From positions 91,664 to 139,284 of the forward strand of contig NW_014040456.1 in the NCBI RefSeq assembly GCF_001186125.1: 47,621 nucleotides of DNA, written 5' to 3'. Origin of the DNA: Sphaeroforma arctica JP610 (lineage: Eukaryota > Opisthokonta > Ichthyosporea > Ichthyophonida). Both the position numbers and the translations under genes were made by a program. The notes beneath the pieces are model-generated. The model saw only the letters and a program-made list of their open reading frames with translations, ran no database searches and was not told where the DNA came from. How positions within the stretch are numbered: position 1 is the stretch's first letter; each line of letters begins with the position of its first letter. Shown here one piece after another: positions 10,579-21,290 of the stretch.

Positions 10579-10960
10579 TTAGATTGTTCCAATGGGACCT
10601 ATACGACATATTATAGTATATCTCCAGGGCGTCTTCAGGACGGCTCGGGCACCCTGATATAGGAAAGTATATACTTCCCTATCTAAATATATTGGCTTGC
10701 ATTGTATCATGCTTATTAATGTATTGATACATGGATATTTACTCCGTAATGGGCAATACAACGTGATGGTAGCTTTGTGTATATGAACATAATTTAGTAA
10801 TTGGGCAATTAACTGCCAAGGTGGATTAGCCCACGCATTATGTTCGGAGAGGTCTAGTTGAAGGGCATCTACTAAAGGATGATTTAAAGTCCTGTAATTC
10901 TTAAGTTGTGCACTATGATGTGCAGCAAACATGTCAACTGTATGTGGCCCAAATATCTTT
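10579..10960 (-). pseudogene. element B Dam-like module between RNase H and integrase
   Basis: Blocks in order: MFAAHHSAQL, NAWANPPWQLI, ATITLYCPLR and KTPWRYTIICRIG. NPPW is the type of motif used by N6-adenine methyltransferases (D/N-P-P-Y/W). The same block order and spacing occur in elements A, D and E, and in part in F. DIRS retrotransposons carry a related region after RNase H. Activity cannot be inferred from a fossil. Part of the region is present as a direct repeat. Confidence 0.65.
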
Positions 10961-11129
10961 TGAGCCAGTTCAAACCACTGGGGTTACATTTCCACGCATT
11001 ATGTTCGGAGAGGTCTAGTTGAAGGGCATCTACTAAAGGATGATTTAAAGTCCTGTAATTCTTAAGTTGTGCACTATGATGTGCAGCAAACATGTCAACT
11101 GTATGTGGCCCAAATATCTTTTGAGCCAG

Positions 11130-13260
11130 TTCAAACCACTGGGGTTACATTTCCACCAGTGGCTAGTAACTCACGTATGGATTTATTAAAGTCCGGTACA
11201 AAGCGTGATAACATATCCGGTAAATGGTTATGTATCCCTGGTGGATGTTTGATATCAAAATGAAACTTTGATAGTGTATCATGCCATCGGCTCAGTAATT
11301 GAGAGTCTGGCTTCATTTCCTTCATATATTGAAGGGACTTCTGATCACGCATCAGCGTAAAAGCTGTTCCGTATAAGTAATCGCGGAAGTGTGTTAAAGC
11401 TGCTACTATGGCTAGTAGCTCTTGCTTCACGGTTGGATAATTGAACTGTGATGCATTCATTGCTCGGCTAAAGGATGTATATACCTAGGTTTATTATCTA
11501 TAACCTGGTATAGTACACCTCCGAGTGCTAAGTCTGATGCGTCCGTTGCTATTTCAAAAGGCACGCCATCGACTGGTCCTTGTACAACAGGGGCTTGTTG
11601 GACTGCGTGCTTGAGCGCTTTAAATGCGTCATCACACTCTTTAGTCCACAAGTCTCCTAGTTTGCCTTTATGACATCTTAAGTGTCCAAAGGGTTTAAGA
11701 TAGTCAGCCAAGTGTGGTACTCCATCTGAAAAGAAGTTTACAAACCAACACATGCTGTTCACATCTCTTCCTGTAGTTGGTGTTCGCCAATCTAACAGGT
11801 GTTCCACCTTACCGAGGTAGATTTTAATACCTTCCCCAGATATACGGTAGCCTAAGAGCTGTATTTCGCTCATGGCGAAGTGACATTTCTTCTCGTTAAT
11901 CTTGAAGTTTTGTTCGTTGAGTCTCTGAAGGACTGGCCTGACTAATGCGGCATGTTCGCCCTTGGTCTTAGAAAAGATGACTATATCATCTATATAGACT
12001 TGCATGTTAGGCATGTCTACAAACATTTCCTACATTACTTGGTGGAAGAATGCTGGTAAGGAGTGCAACCCGAAAGGTGCACCTCTGAACCTGTATTGTT
12101 TACCTTTCCAGGTAAAACTAAAGAACTTACGATGGGGTTCATAAATTTGCATTTGATGATACCCCTGTGTAAGGTCTATGGATGTAAACACCGTAGCACC
12201 TTCCATTCGTCTCAGTAACTCGTTTATACGAGGGAGATGGAAACTATGAGTCGGCAATAACTTATTTATTGGACTCAGATCTAGACATACTCTGACTTTC
12301 TTAAATGTTCTGTCAGAGTTGTGTTGATCAACTGCCAATAATTCAAAGTTAACTGGCGTTTGTTGGTATAACCATTTCTCAACTTGTTCTTTAACGACAA
12401 CTTCGTGTCTCCAAGATACATATTTTCTTGAAGGGTATTTGAGCTTAGTAAAGTCTACCTTGGTTAAATCAAGGCTGACATATCCGTCGTTAAAACGGAA
12501 TTTTGCCCAATCTGTGATTTTTATCTTCTTATTTACTAGAATCAGATCCATGATTTTGTCCGCAAAGCCAGGTATTAATGCCTTGACTGTGTCTGACGGG
12601 GGCTTATATGGTTTCAGACAATTATCGTCTGATTGATCCTTTAATGGATCTATGTTATTTGGAAAACCAGTTACAGTTATACTCAGAGTGAGTAAGTCAC
12701 TCATTCCGACTATTAAGTCGTACTTCTGTGACATCTTAACTATCACAGCTTGGGTAGGGATAATATTATTTATTTCAAAAATGGCAAGTATGTATGATAC
12801 AATGTATGAACATATGGTATGGCTCTCATAGTCGCTGTAGTGGTTCAGGAAAGATTGATGGGAAGAAGTGGTCAGTAAATTCCCGTTTGGAGCTTGGGCC
12901 AAATGAGTCGACAATGGAAGATATGTGCTGAGTCAATTCGGGCCGGTGTTGACAAAAAACTGTTACTATCGAATGTTCCATATATTCGCTTGCTGACCTA
13001 CTAAGTAGAGTACCCACCTTTGTGGTACGGATCGGGTCTGCGCCGTGTAGTGCCGCTGATAATTCTATCATCGGCCAGGGAGATTTTAACATCTGTGGCC
13101 ATGGTATCACACTTAGAAGTTTTGTCATATGCTAAGATTAGGTGAGTAGTTTGAGTGCGCCTTTCAATGTCTTTCATTAATGCAAAGCGGTCGGATATAT
13201 ATGAAATTTCTGAACCAGGATCAATCAATGCAAGGACTTTATTTCTATTGCAATATACAA
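11130..13260 (-). pseudogene. element B protease, reverse transcriptase and RNase H
   Basis: Aspartic protease (LIDPGSEISYISD), then RT with VRVCLDLSPINK, FTSIDLTQGYHQM, FRGAPFGL and YIDDIVIFSKT, then RNase H with ATDASDLALGGVLYQ, TVKQELLAIVAALTHFRDY and a conserved DMLSRF end. These are classical Ty3/gypsy signatures. Multiple frames are used, as expected for a decayed copy. A 102-bp piece of this region (12755-12856) also occurs, almost unchanged, in the leader of element D. Confidence 0.9.
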
Positions 13261-13329
13261 GTATTATTACACGCTCGTCTAAAGAGTCGTTGTATTTCCT
13301 TTGTAACGATTGTACCTGGTAGTACTTTC

Positions 13330-15540
13330 ACTCCAACTCAATGTCGGGCTTTTTGTCACAAGACTTGGCGTGATAGCCATTGGTCTTGTCACACTTGTCA
13401 CACTTAGTAAGAAAGTGTGTACAGGTGGGTGCTCAATTGGTACATGTCATACCCACACTGTGCGTCGGCACATTTCTTAATCTCCTTAAATGAAGGTTCC
13501 TTGTTCTTCGCCTCCGCGCGTGCCCGTTTATTGTTGCGTTGATTGAGTGGAGTCGCGAGCACGTGTCTGGTTAGGACGCGTCTGATGAGGTTTATCATCT
13601 GACGTCTGGCGTGAGAGGTATCCTTGATCAGCGAGCTCGCGCGGTTTCTTCTTTACCGCCTTTCCCTTCGAGGTTACTCGGTGTGCGGGGAAAAGATTGG
13701 ATACAGTATCCTAAAACTGACCCCACGTAAGTCGGGATAGATGAAACTTTGTTTCATGTCCCTTGTCTCGAGCCTCAGTAGCGTATTTATGTCGCAACTC
13801 GGTGTACAGACTTTCACGGTCGTTATTCCCTATGTTCTTACAGAAAACATGCATAACCAGGAACTCGTACCATCGCTGCGCCTTGTCCTTTTTTATATCT
13901 GGACGTTTAAGGTCAGCATCAAGTTTCAGAATATAACTCTGAATAGGAGTATTCTCAACTGGTTCAGTTAAGATTGAACTCAGTCCTGGACTTCGCATGT
14001 CCTTGCTTAATAAGGACGTAACCAACCAACACACAGCTGGCCAGTCACGACAAGTGTCTAGCTCGTGCTGGTGTCGCTGCAGGATCAAGTAACTTGTTCC
14101 TGTAGGGTCAAACTACTACATTAAAGCGGAAGTCCATTGCTGGGGAGTGATATCATTCGTCTCCAGCATGACCGTAAACGCATTAAGCGTACGGGTTAGC
14201 GTGTCGAGGTCATTGTTGTTTATAAACTCGACCTACTTGCTGTTGGCATCCCAGTTCGACTTAAGTCGACTGATCTGTCCCTTGCACTTCTGGTAATCCC
14301 TGCAGTCTTGCCCACGTTGGGCCTGAAGTAGCTGATCGATGCGCTTCTGCTTGATCGCGATCATATTAGCATAATATGATACGTCATCAGCACGGTGCTC
14401 GTCATGGGCGATTTCCATCTTAATGGTGTAATCGTCGACCGATTTATTAAGTTCGGTCACCTCGACAGAGTGGAAATCCTCTGCGGGCTGGTGTAATGCT
14501 GTGCGATCGAAGCGATTAAATTCGACATCGTTAACACACTTACGGGGGTGTTTATTACCCCTTGTAAAGTCCAGGGTCGAGGCCTTTCGGTGCTCTGTCC
14601 CTCAGATAGTAGTTGGTATTGTAATCGTGGGTGCTTAATGTGTCTGGATAACATACCCAGTCTTAACTGGTTTCCGACGATTGTCATCTCAGTTGGGTAA
14701 AGGTGGCGAAGTATTTTTACCTGCCTCTGGGTCTATAATACCCTCAAGGACGGGCAACTCATGGCCGGGTGTTAGAACAGGCGAGTAATTAGCCTGAAGT
14801 TCTGGTGGTAGTTTCTCGTAAGGTATAGATACGCTGAGTACGTCTGGCTCATCTGCCACAGGTGTAGCGCTCAGGCCTTTACGCTTTTCGGGCGTAATTG
14901 CCTGTCGACGTTCTGTCCACTTCTGTAGGGCTTCAGTAATGCCCGGAAAAACATGCTCGCGTAAGTTCTATGTATGTTTTTCTGATCTATACATTCGATC
15001 TACATGTTCAACAGTCATGCCTTTCATAAGGGCGACTAACTGGTTCTTAAGATCAGTGTTTTTAGTAATTAACTTACTTATGCGCGATGGTTCAGTGGTC
15101 TCGGACGTAGATTCGGGTTTGCCACTTGAGCTTGCCTCCTCTTCTGATTCCGGTATAGGTACCTTCTGAGATTCGTCTTTGTCCCCTATGATTGGGGACT
15201 TTTCTTTCTGAGTTTCGTGAGAAGAATTGGTTGAGGCGTCTTGAGACGTGTCCCTTGTTTCACTTCTTGGCTTTGTAAATGCAAGCTTTGAAGTTGAAGC
15301 AATAGTTGGCCCTCGGGTTCTGTCTGTAGTAGTAGTATTCTTAATCGGAGTGGCTACATCCTTATCCGAAGCATTGTCCTGTTGACTATTATTGTCGGAG
15401 ACAAGTGCTTCGGCTACGGTGCGATTAAACGCATCGGCAGCGGCGGCGGTTGCTTCTGTGGCAGCGCTAGCTGCTTCTCTCTCCATCTTCTTACGTTCAG
15501 CCTTGCGTTTCTTTGCAGGTGTATTGTCTTTCTTTGTCAT
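13330..15540 (-). pseudogene. element B gag region
   Basis: The start is probably the ATG at 15540 (MTKKDNTPAKKRKAERKK), giving a very basic N-terminus and then an Ala/Ser/Thr-rich acidic linker of about 120 residues. Helical, charged gag-like segments follow down to 13700. At about 13330-13400 a CX2CX6HX3C pattern (CDKCDKTNGYHAKSC) is a nucleocapsid zinc knuckle. Broken in several places. Confidence 0.75.
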
Positions 15541-15669
15541 AATCTTAACTTATGACTTCAGTCTTTTTCTCTTAAGGAATGACTGTGCTTAGGAAAAAGA
15601 ATTGTGGTAGTTATCTACCTTTACGTTCAAGTAGTCTAAGTAGTTATTTCCTTTGCTTTCTTTAAAATG

Positions 15670-16436
15670 TGTAAGATTCGGTCTATCAAGGCGATATCAA
15701 CGCCTTAGAGTAATTAAACGCTTAGGTTAAGTCAAAGTATCGTGGAATTCGACGTAAATAAACGAAATGAGTCTTTTGGTAAAGTTCGGTATGCCTCGTG
15801 AAAACAGCAATACTCTGAGACATTGTGAGGCTGAGACATTGCCTATATATAATCCTCTCAGTACTGTTTTCGCCGAAGGGATTTTAGTTAGTGTTTCGTT
15901 GTCGCTCTATTAGAAACTATGGTATGTTTCGTTGGGGCGAGTCCGAGAGACTCATAAAGTCCTATCTTTAAAAAAAAAAGAATAGAAAAAAGAAAAGTAC
16001 TCTTGATGTCCATAGTTAGTGCATTAACCAATAACTTGCCACTTATCAAGAATTGCCGACTTAGCCTTCATCAGACTGGCACACCTGGTTGGCTGAATGG
16101 AGGTTAAACTAGGTAGCGCTAATAGTCCCTAGAAACCTATATTCGGTTGAGCCATCTCGCTAACGAAGTATTCAGATATAAATAGATTTGGAAAGTAAAG
16201 ATAGTTCTATTAATAGAACTAGACCAAATCTTATGTTTGGTATTTTACTGGGGCCTTTTAATGGCCTTGTCCAAATATCTAATACGTAAAATGGAAAAGG
16301 TATTAATTAATAAAACCGTTAAAAACCATTTAGGAAACTTAAGTTCCTTGTACTATTAAGAGTACGCTTATAGTTTACGTACTGCTTAAGAGTACATTTA
16401 TAACATAGAGTCTAATGTGGAGGCCCGGCTATTAAA
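15670..16436 (-). repeat. 5' LTR of element B
   Basis: 767 bp, the same sequence as 7835-8584 apart from roughly 5% differences and a small duplication near the outer end. On the - strand it is followed by CATTTTAAAGAAAGC, where a tRNA-binding TGG would normally start. Confidence 0.92.
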
Positions 16437-16780
16437 GTAGCGCTGATTTGTCCATCATTAGACGTAATATGACATACGATGAGTGTACATCAAGCCATGC
16501 TAACACATATATGTGTGTCCTCTGTTGGAATCCAATAGTGGTCCTATGGTGTCCACTTGGACTCTGTTGCCTTGAAAAGCGGCTGTGATTGATTGTAAGG
16601 GATGAAATCCCTTTTGTGTATCTTATTTTTGAGACATGGTATGCATAGGCAAATGAACTTGTGTACATGTTGTTGGATATCAGGCCAATCATGTGCATCT
16701 GCTTGTAACTTGTAGATTGTTTCCTCAGGAGTTTAATGTCCCAAATTGTGGTATTGCTCGATGATGATGACAACACGTGT
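16437..16780 (-). pseudogene. element A integrase, zinc-finger and first core part
   Basis: Homologous to element D 36530-36758 plus 41596-41690. It holds the His-rich N-terminal region (YHNLGH-type), then the start of the core with VDTIGPLLDSNRGHTYVL and VHSSYVI. It stops at the element B boundary. Confidence 0.75.
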
Positions 16781-16799
16781 CTCGTATTCTGTTGCCTGT

Positions 16800-17270
16800 G
16801 GGGCATCTTCAGAGTGAACTGGTTCTGATGCTGCAACGTGTATGGCAGGTCGGGTTGTTTCCGCGTTGAGATAAACTATGGAGACTTCACTTCTATCTTT
16901 GCGACTAATATGACACCCCATGGGGTCTTGCCACAAGCCTTTTTGCCTTCTTTGAGGAAAATATTGTTTGTGTTTTCCACTAGCATCGAACTTTGGAAAC
17001 CACGTTGCATTGGGGTAGTATGGTACACATATCGTGATGCTGATTGCCTCTTTGCTGACTTTGACAAGGACATCAGGTATGAGTTCCCATGGTTGGTTCG
17101 TCAATGCATTCACTTTCTGGGCTCATTTTTGTTGTAGCGCATTCTGTTCTTTGGTGCAGTATTTATCTGTGTGTGCATTGTGTGCCGATACAAACAGATC
17201 CCCCGTGAATTCCCCAAATCGTCGTTCAGTTTCTTGGTAAAATCTGGGGTGTAGCATTCAGCCTGTGGCT
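16800..17270 (-). pseudogene. element A Dam-like module
   Basis: Same module as in D and E: a WELIPDVLVKV block, ITICVPYYPNATWF, LVENTNN, and a terminal KACGKTPWGV block directly before the integrase zinc finger. It corresponds to the region after RNase H in DIRS elements. See the Findings for the comparison. Confidence 0.6.
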
Positions 17271-17636
17271 GATTGTACTCTTGGCTATCATTGTATTGTA
17301 TCATTTGCTTCTTGTAATACCTTTGAAGTTTATTGAAAATGTCTTCATGTAGACGCGACAACATGTCTCCCATCTGATTGACCTTGCCTTGGACATGTAT
17401 GATGGAGAAGTGGTGGTGGAATGTTTTTGCTGTCCATTTGACTAGCATTGGGTGTAACGTCTGTTGACTGTTCATTAGCGTGAGCGCTTTGTGATCGGTC
17501 CACAGTGTTATGTTCCCCCTATAATGTATTCGGAGAAATGCTGCAGGTTGTATACCAATGCTAGTAGCTCTTTAGTATTGTACTTTTGAGAAATAGAGAA
17601 TATCTCTTCTAACTCCATCGATTACTTGAAATAAAC

Positions 17637-18235
17637 ATTCTTCTATGCTTGTTAGCGTGCGATGTGGGGGAGTATAAGTAAAGTGCAAATGTATCTAAAG
17701 AATGACATTATTCTATGCTTGTTAGCGTGCGATGTGGGGGAGTATAAGTAAAGTGCAAATGTATCTAAAGAATGACATTATTCTATGCTTGTTAGCGTGC
17801 GATGTGGGGGAGTATAAGTAAAGTGCAAATGTGTCTAAAGAATGGTGCGTTCGAATGAATTTATCTATGATCTCACTCTCAGTTATATACTCATGGTGTT
17901 TGTACTAGTGTTCAATCACTTGGGTTGGCCAGGGTTAAAACCCATATGATCAGTATGAGAAACCTTACGCAGATCACTTTAACACTCGGATATATTTTCT
18001 AGAAATAAATATATCATATTATCTGCTACTACACTCAGTCTCGGACCTCGGCTTTCGGCGAGCCGGTGGCCCGTGTTCTATATATAGAAAAATTTGAGAA
18101 GAGGTCTCAAATTACTCTTAGGTTCTCATAGGCTGACCCACCTATACGTATATTAATTTGAGAACAAGTCCCAAACTACTCTCGGGCTGACGACGTAAAT
18201 TGTTGTTAACGTATCTAGAAATACGTCTACTTCTT
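17637..18235. mobile_element. unidentified 0.6-kb insertion within element A RNase H
   Basis: Comparison with element D shows A's RNase H region is interrupted here by about 600 bp without counterpart in D. It contains three 70-bp tandem units at one end, a GC-rich palindromic stretch (GGCTTTCGGCGAGCC, about 18049-18063) and a TATATATAG string at about 18080. No coding frame is seen. It may be a solo LTR of another family or a non-autonomous element; the exact ends are uncertain by a few bases. Confidence 0.55.
17641..17844. repeat. three 70-bp tandem repeats
   Basis: Units start at 17641, 17711 and 17781 (TTCTATGCTTGTTAGCGTGC...). The first two are identical over their length; the third differs by a base and is slightly shorter. 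They sit at the edge of the 0.6-kb insert. Confidence 0.95.
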
Positions 18236-19849
18236 TAGTCTCTCAACGCCGCAGTCACTAGCATCATTCATTATTTGAAACGGTACCCCATCGACAGGGT
18301 ATGCTAGTGCCGCTGAACATGCGATGGCTTCTTTGAGTTCTTCCCACTTCTTTTTGAGTTCCGGAGTCCATAACATGGATATGTTCTGGTTCATTTTTCC
18401 TTTCATAAGATTCTGGAAGTGTTTCTTTGTGTGGGCAAAGTTGGGGACGTGGTCGCGCATGTAATTTGCTAGTCCCACCGTTTTGTGCAGATCTCTCTTT
18501 GTTCTGGGTAGTGGCCAGTCCATCATCCTTTTCTGTTTTTCAGGATCTGCTTTGAGTCCTTGTGTGGTGAGTTTCACACCTAGAATATTGATCACTTTGA
18601 CCGCGAAGGCACACTTGTTGTGGTTGAGTCGGAAGTTTACTCCATTCAGTTGTTTGACTACTTCATACATTCTTCTTCTGTAAGACTCGCAATGACTATG
18701 TCATCTGCATACACTTGCAATCCTTTGATGTCTATGAGCAAGCTTGTCATGACTCTCTGGAACTGTGCTGTGAGTGAGTGTAGTCCAAACGGCGCTGACT
18801 TGAACGAGTATTACGCTCCTCTCTACGAGAATGTGAAAAAGTGTTGGCTTGCTTCGTCTACTAGAAAATGGTGAAACACTCTTGTGATATCTAGCTTAGC
18901 TTCGAGAAGAATTGTGCTCCATGTAGGTTGTGTAGTACTTCCGTTATTTTTGGTAACATAAATTTGTCTTGTTCATATTGATAATTGATCTCACGTAAGT
19001 CTAGGCATGTTCTTACTTTCTTGAGGAGACCTGTATAGTCCTGTTCACCTGTTGATAACAATGGTAGATTCACCGTTATCGGTGTGGTGCGTTTGTATAT
19101 GTGACCATCTGTAAGCCACCTTTGTACGATTTCATCTGTTTGCGGAATGTATATGCTAGGTACAAAATTGACTTTAGCGTGCCTCATTTGTCTGACGTTA
19201 ACTTCATTTGTAGGTACTATGACTGTGGATCCTGGTAGGTTGCAATGTACGTCAGAAGGTATATTCGCATTGGTATCTAGAAGGTCTGTAGGTGACTCTT
19301 TGAATTCTTCTTGTTCATGCTCCGGGTCCTCCTCATGTGGTGTGAGGAGTGATTCCCATTTTGCATCTGTTGGTATAAGTGGATTAATTAATCCTGCTAT
19401 GTATATACCTATGTATGGTAGAATATCCATACAGAGAAATATTGGTGCCTTCTTGTTTTGTAGATCCAATACTTCAAAACACTGAGAGGTTTTCCTATCT
19501 CGATAATTAATGTCACAAACTTCAGTTGATCCTGTGCGTTGAATTCTTGCATCTGTTTGTGCTAGTTGTATATAACCCGGTTGCGCTTTGACATAGATTT
19601 GTAGTTCTGATACTACACTCTTGTCCATGCATGAGCGTTGTGCGCTCGAGTCTACTAATGTATTGTATGTATTGCCATTAATTTGTATGTCAATGTGTAA
19701 ACGTTGGTCTCGTGGTGCGGGAGGTAAGGATAAAGGTTGATAATTTAAATCATTTGCATTTATTAACAACGTTCCTTCATCTGTATATACATTGAGCCTG
19801 TCAGCCAGGTCAATCATGTTCGCTTCCGCCCACCAGTTGTTTTAGTGCT

Positions 19850-21290
19850 CGTCACCTTCTGTGATGTCTTCTACCTTCCCAGAGGTAATGGACAGTCATG
19901 CTATTGCACATCCTTCTTGGCCCGCTCCTCAGCCTGTTTGGCTTGATTTCCTTTTTTCTTGGGACATTTACTGAACCGATCTGGGGCTGGCAACACCAGA
20001 CAGACAGTAGGGACATATACGCTCTTCACGTGCCCCTCTCTTCTCTTGTGCCTGTCCCACTGGCTTGTTTTGGTTGGGTGCACCGTTGTCCGGTTTATAC
20101 CGTTTGTTAGCAGTGGTAGTGCTATTCTCATCTTGGATGGTTGTCTGTGCGTTTTGACGCTTGTTCTGCACTCGCAACTGTTCCCTCAACATTCGGTCTC
20201 CTTGCATCTTGGATGCCGCTCTTATTTTTGCCTGTCATAATATGAAACTTGGTGTGTTCTATATCTGACAAGTACCCTTCCCTTCCATCAGATTGCTTGT
20301 CTGCTCTGATTAGAGCTCCACCTGTGTTTGTTGTCCGTAGTACATAAGTGATTGGTACCTTAGTACTCTGAGGAGTTGGAAGTGTATGGGTTCCGTGTCT
20401 GAGTTGCGGTAACTCTCCTCTAACATCACCATTGTCTTATGCGCACGCTCTGTGCGCACTTCGACGTTCAGCTTCTTGTTCTGCATGTCATTGAGAAACT
20501 TCTCCAACAGATAGTCTACTGGGTAGGGCATGAGTCTGTCAATAATGATCCTATTGAATTGCTCAGGTTCCTTGATGCGCTTAGTCGTATGTTTCTCAGA
20601 ATCTCTTAAGTTATTGGGTACTGACTTGGTCTTCTCCGTTGCATCAGTGGAATCTAATAGGTTTCTCGTTGGTGCTGGGTACTGACACAGCGGCATGAAC
20701 TTTGCTACGAATAGATCTCTACATTGCGTAGTGAACTCTATGATGTCTGCACAATTTTCCATTCTAAAGTAACTATCTTTAGGTAGCTTGGAAAATTCTG
20801 AAGTCTTTAGTAGTTTTGCAAGAGGTGGTTCATTTATCTGGTCGCCTAAGCGTGAACGCATGAGCTCTAACTCACTAATGTATTGACTTTTTGTATGAGA
20901 TCATCTTCATTATCGTCACCACAATCGTTGATAGCTATTTCATATCGTCTTCTGAGCTCCACATCCACGAGTGGCATGCGTCGTTTTGGCTGTTGGTCAT
21001 GAATCCCTACCCTCATCTTGTGTAGCGTCGGTATAGGCACCGGTACTGTTTGTTCCAATTTGGATACAACCCTACTAACTAGGATGTAAAAATCCTAAAA
21101 ACGCTTGTCTATTTCTAGACGCATTACTGAGGCTAGTATGGGAACTCCTCCAGGTGTAGATTGGTTTGACCCACTACCCGGGTTTGGTTCCCCTTCTGAA
21201 ATATCCCCTGCACCATCTGTACCCATACCTTCTTCTTTATATGATGGTGTGTGGCTATTGCAAGTTATTAGTGAAGACTCTTGTTGCTTT
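19850..21290 (-). pseudogene. element A gag region
   Basis: Homologous to D 32640-33990. Shared blocks are PIPTLHKMRVGIHDQQP, LEKFLNDMQNKK and NVEVRTERAHKTM. The C-terminal part has many basic residues and a CPYC zinc-knuckle start (about 20020) with a following KCPKKKG. The N-terminus is Gly/Ser/Pro-rich. Broken several times. Confidence 0.78.

Larger units (their letters stand above)
7835..16436 (-). mobile_element. element B: Ty3-type LTR retrotransposon fossil inside element A
   Basis: 8.6 kb with two long LTRs (7835-8584 and 15670-16436), gag, protease, RT, RNase H, Dam-like module, integrase and a chromodomain-like tail, all on the - strand. RT-RNase H-integrase order and the YIDD and LTQGYHQM motifs make it Ty3/gypsy. 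It lies in A's integrase between the sequences for MMDKSA and the following TLVPIM, which are contiguous in element D. The target sequence around the ends can be read against D, but no clean duplication is left. LTR identity is about 94-96% by eye, so it is younger than A. It looks near-complete in parts but is broken several times, including internal repeats. Confidence 0.92.
17276..19820 (-). pseudogene. element A protease, reverse transcriptase and RNase H (interrupted)
   Basis: The protease block LVDSSAQRSCMDKS (about 19650) is followed by a linker, then RT with VRTCLDLREINYQY, QVYADDIVIASL (about 18700) and the KRDLHKTVGLANYMRDHVPNF thumb/connection region. RNase H begins at GVPFQIMNDASD (about 18260) and continues on the other side of the 17637-18235 insert with TKELLALV and the QTLHPMLVKWTAKTFHHHFS region. 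The whole belongs to Ty3/gypsy. Confidence 0.88.

Noticed and set aside
17641-17844. 70-bp repeats as a CRISPR-like array
   Set aside because: The units are directly joined with no unique spacers, and the genome is eukaryotic.
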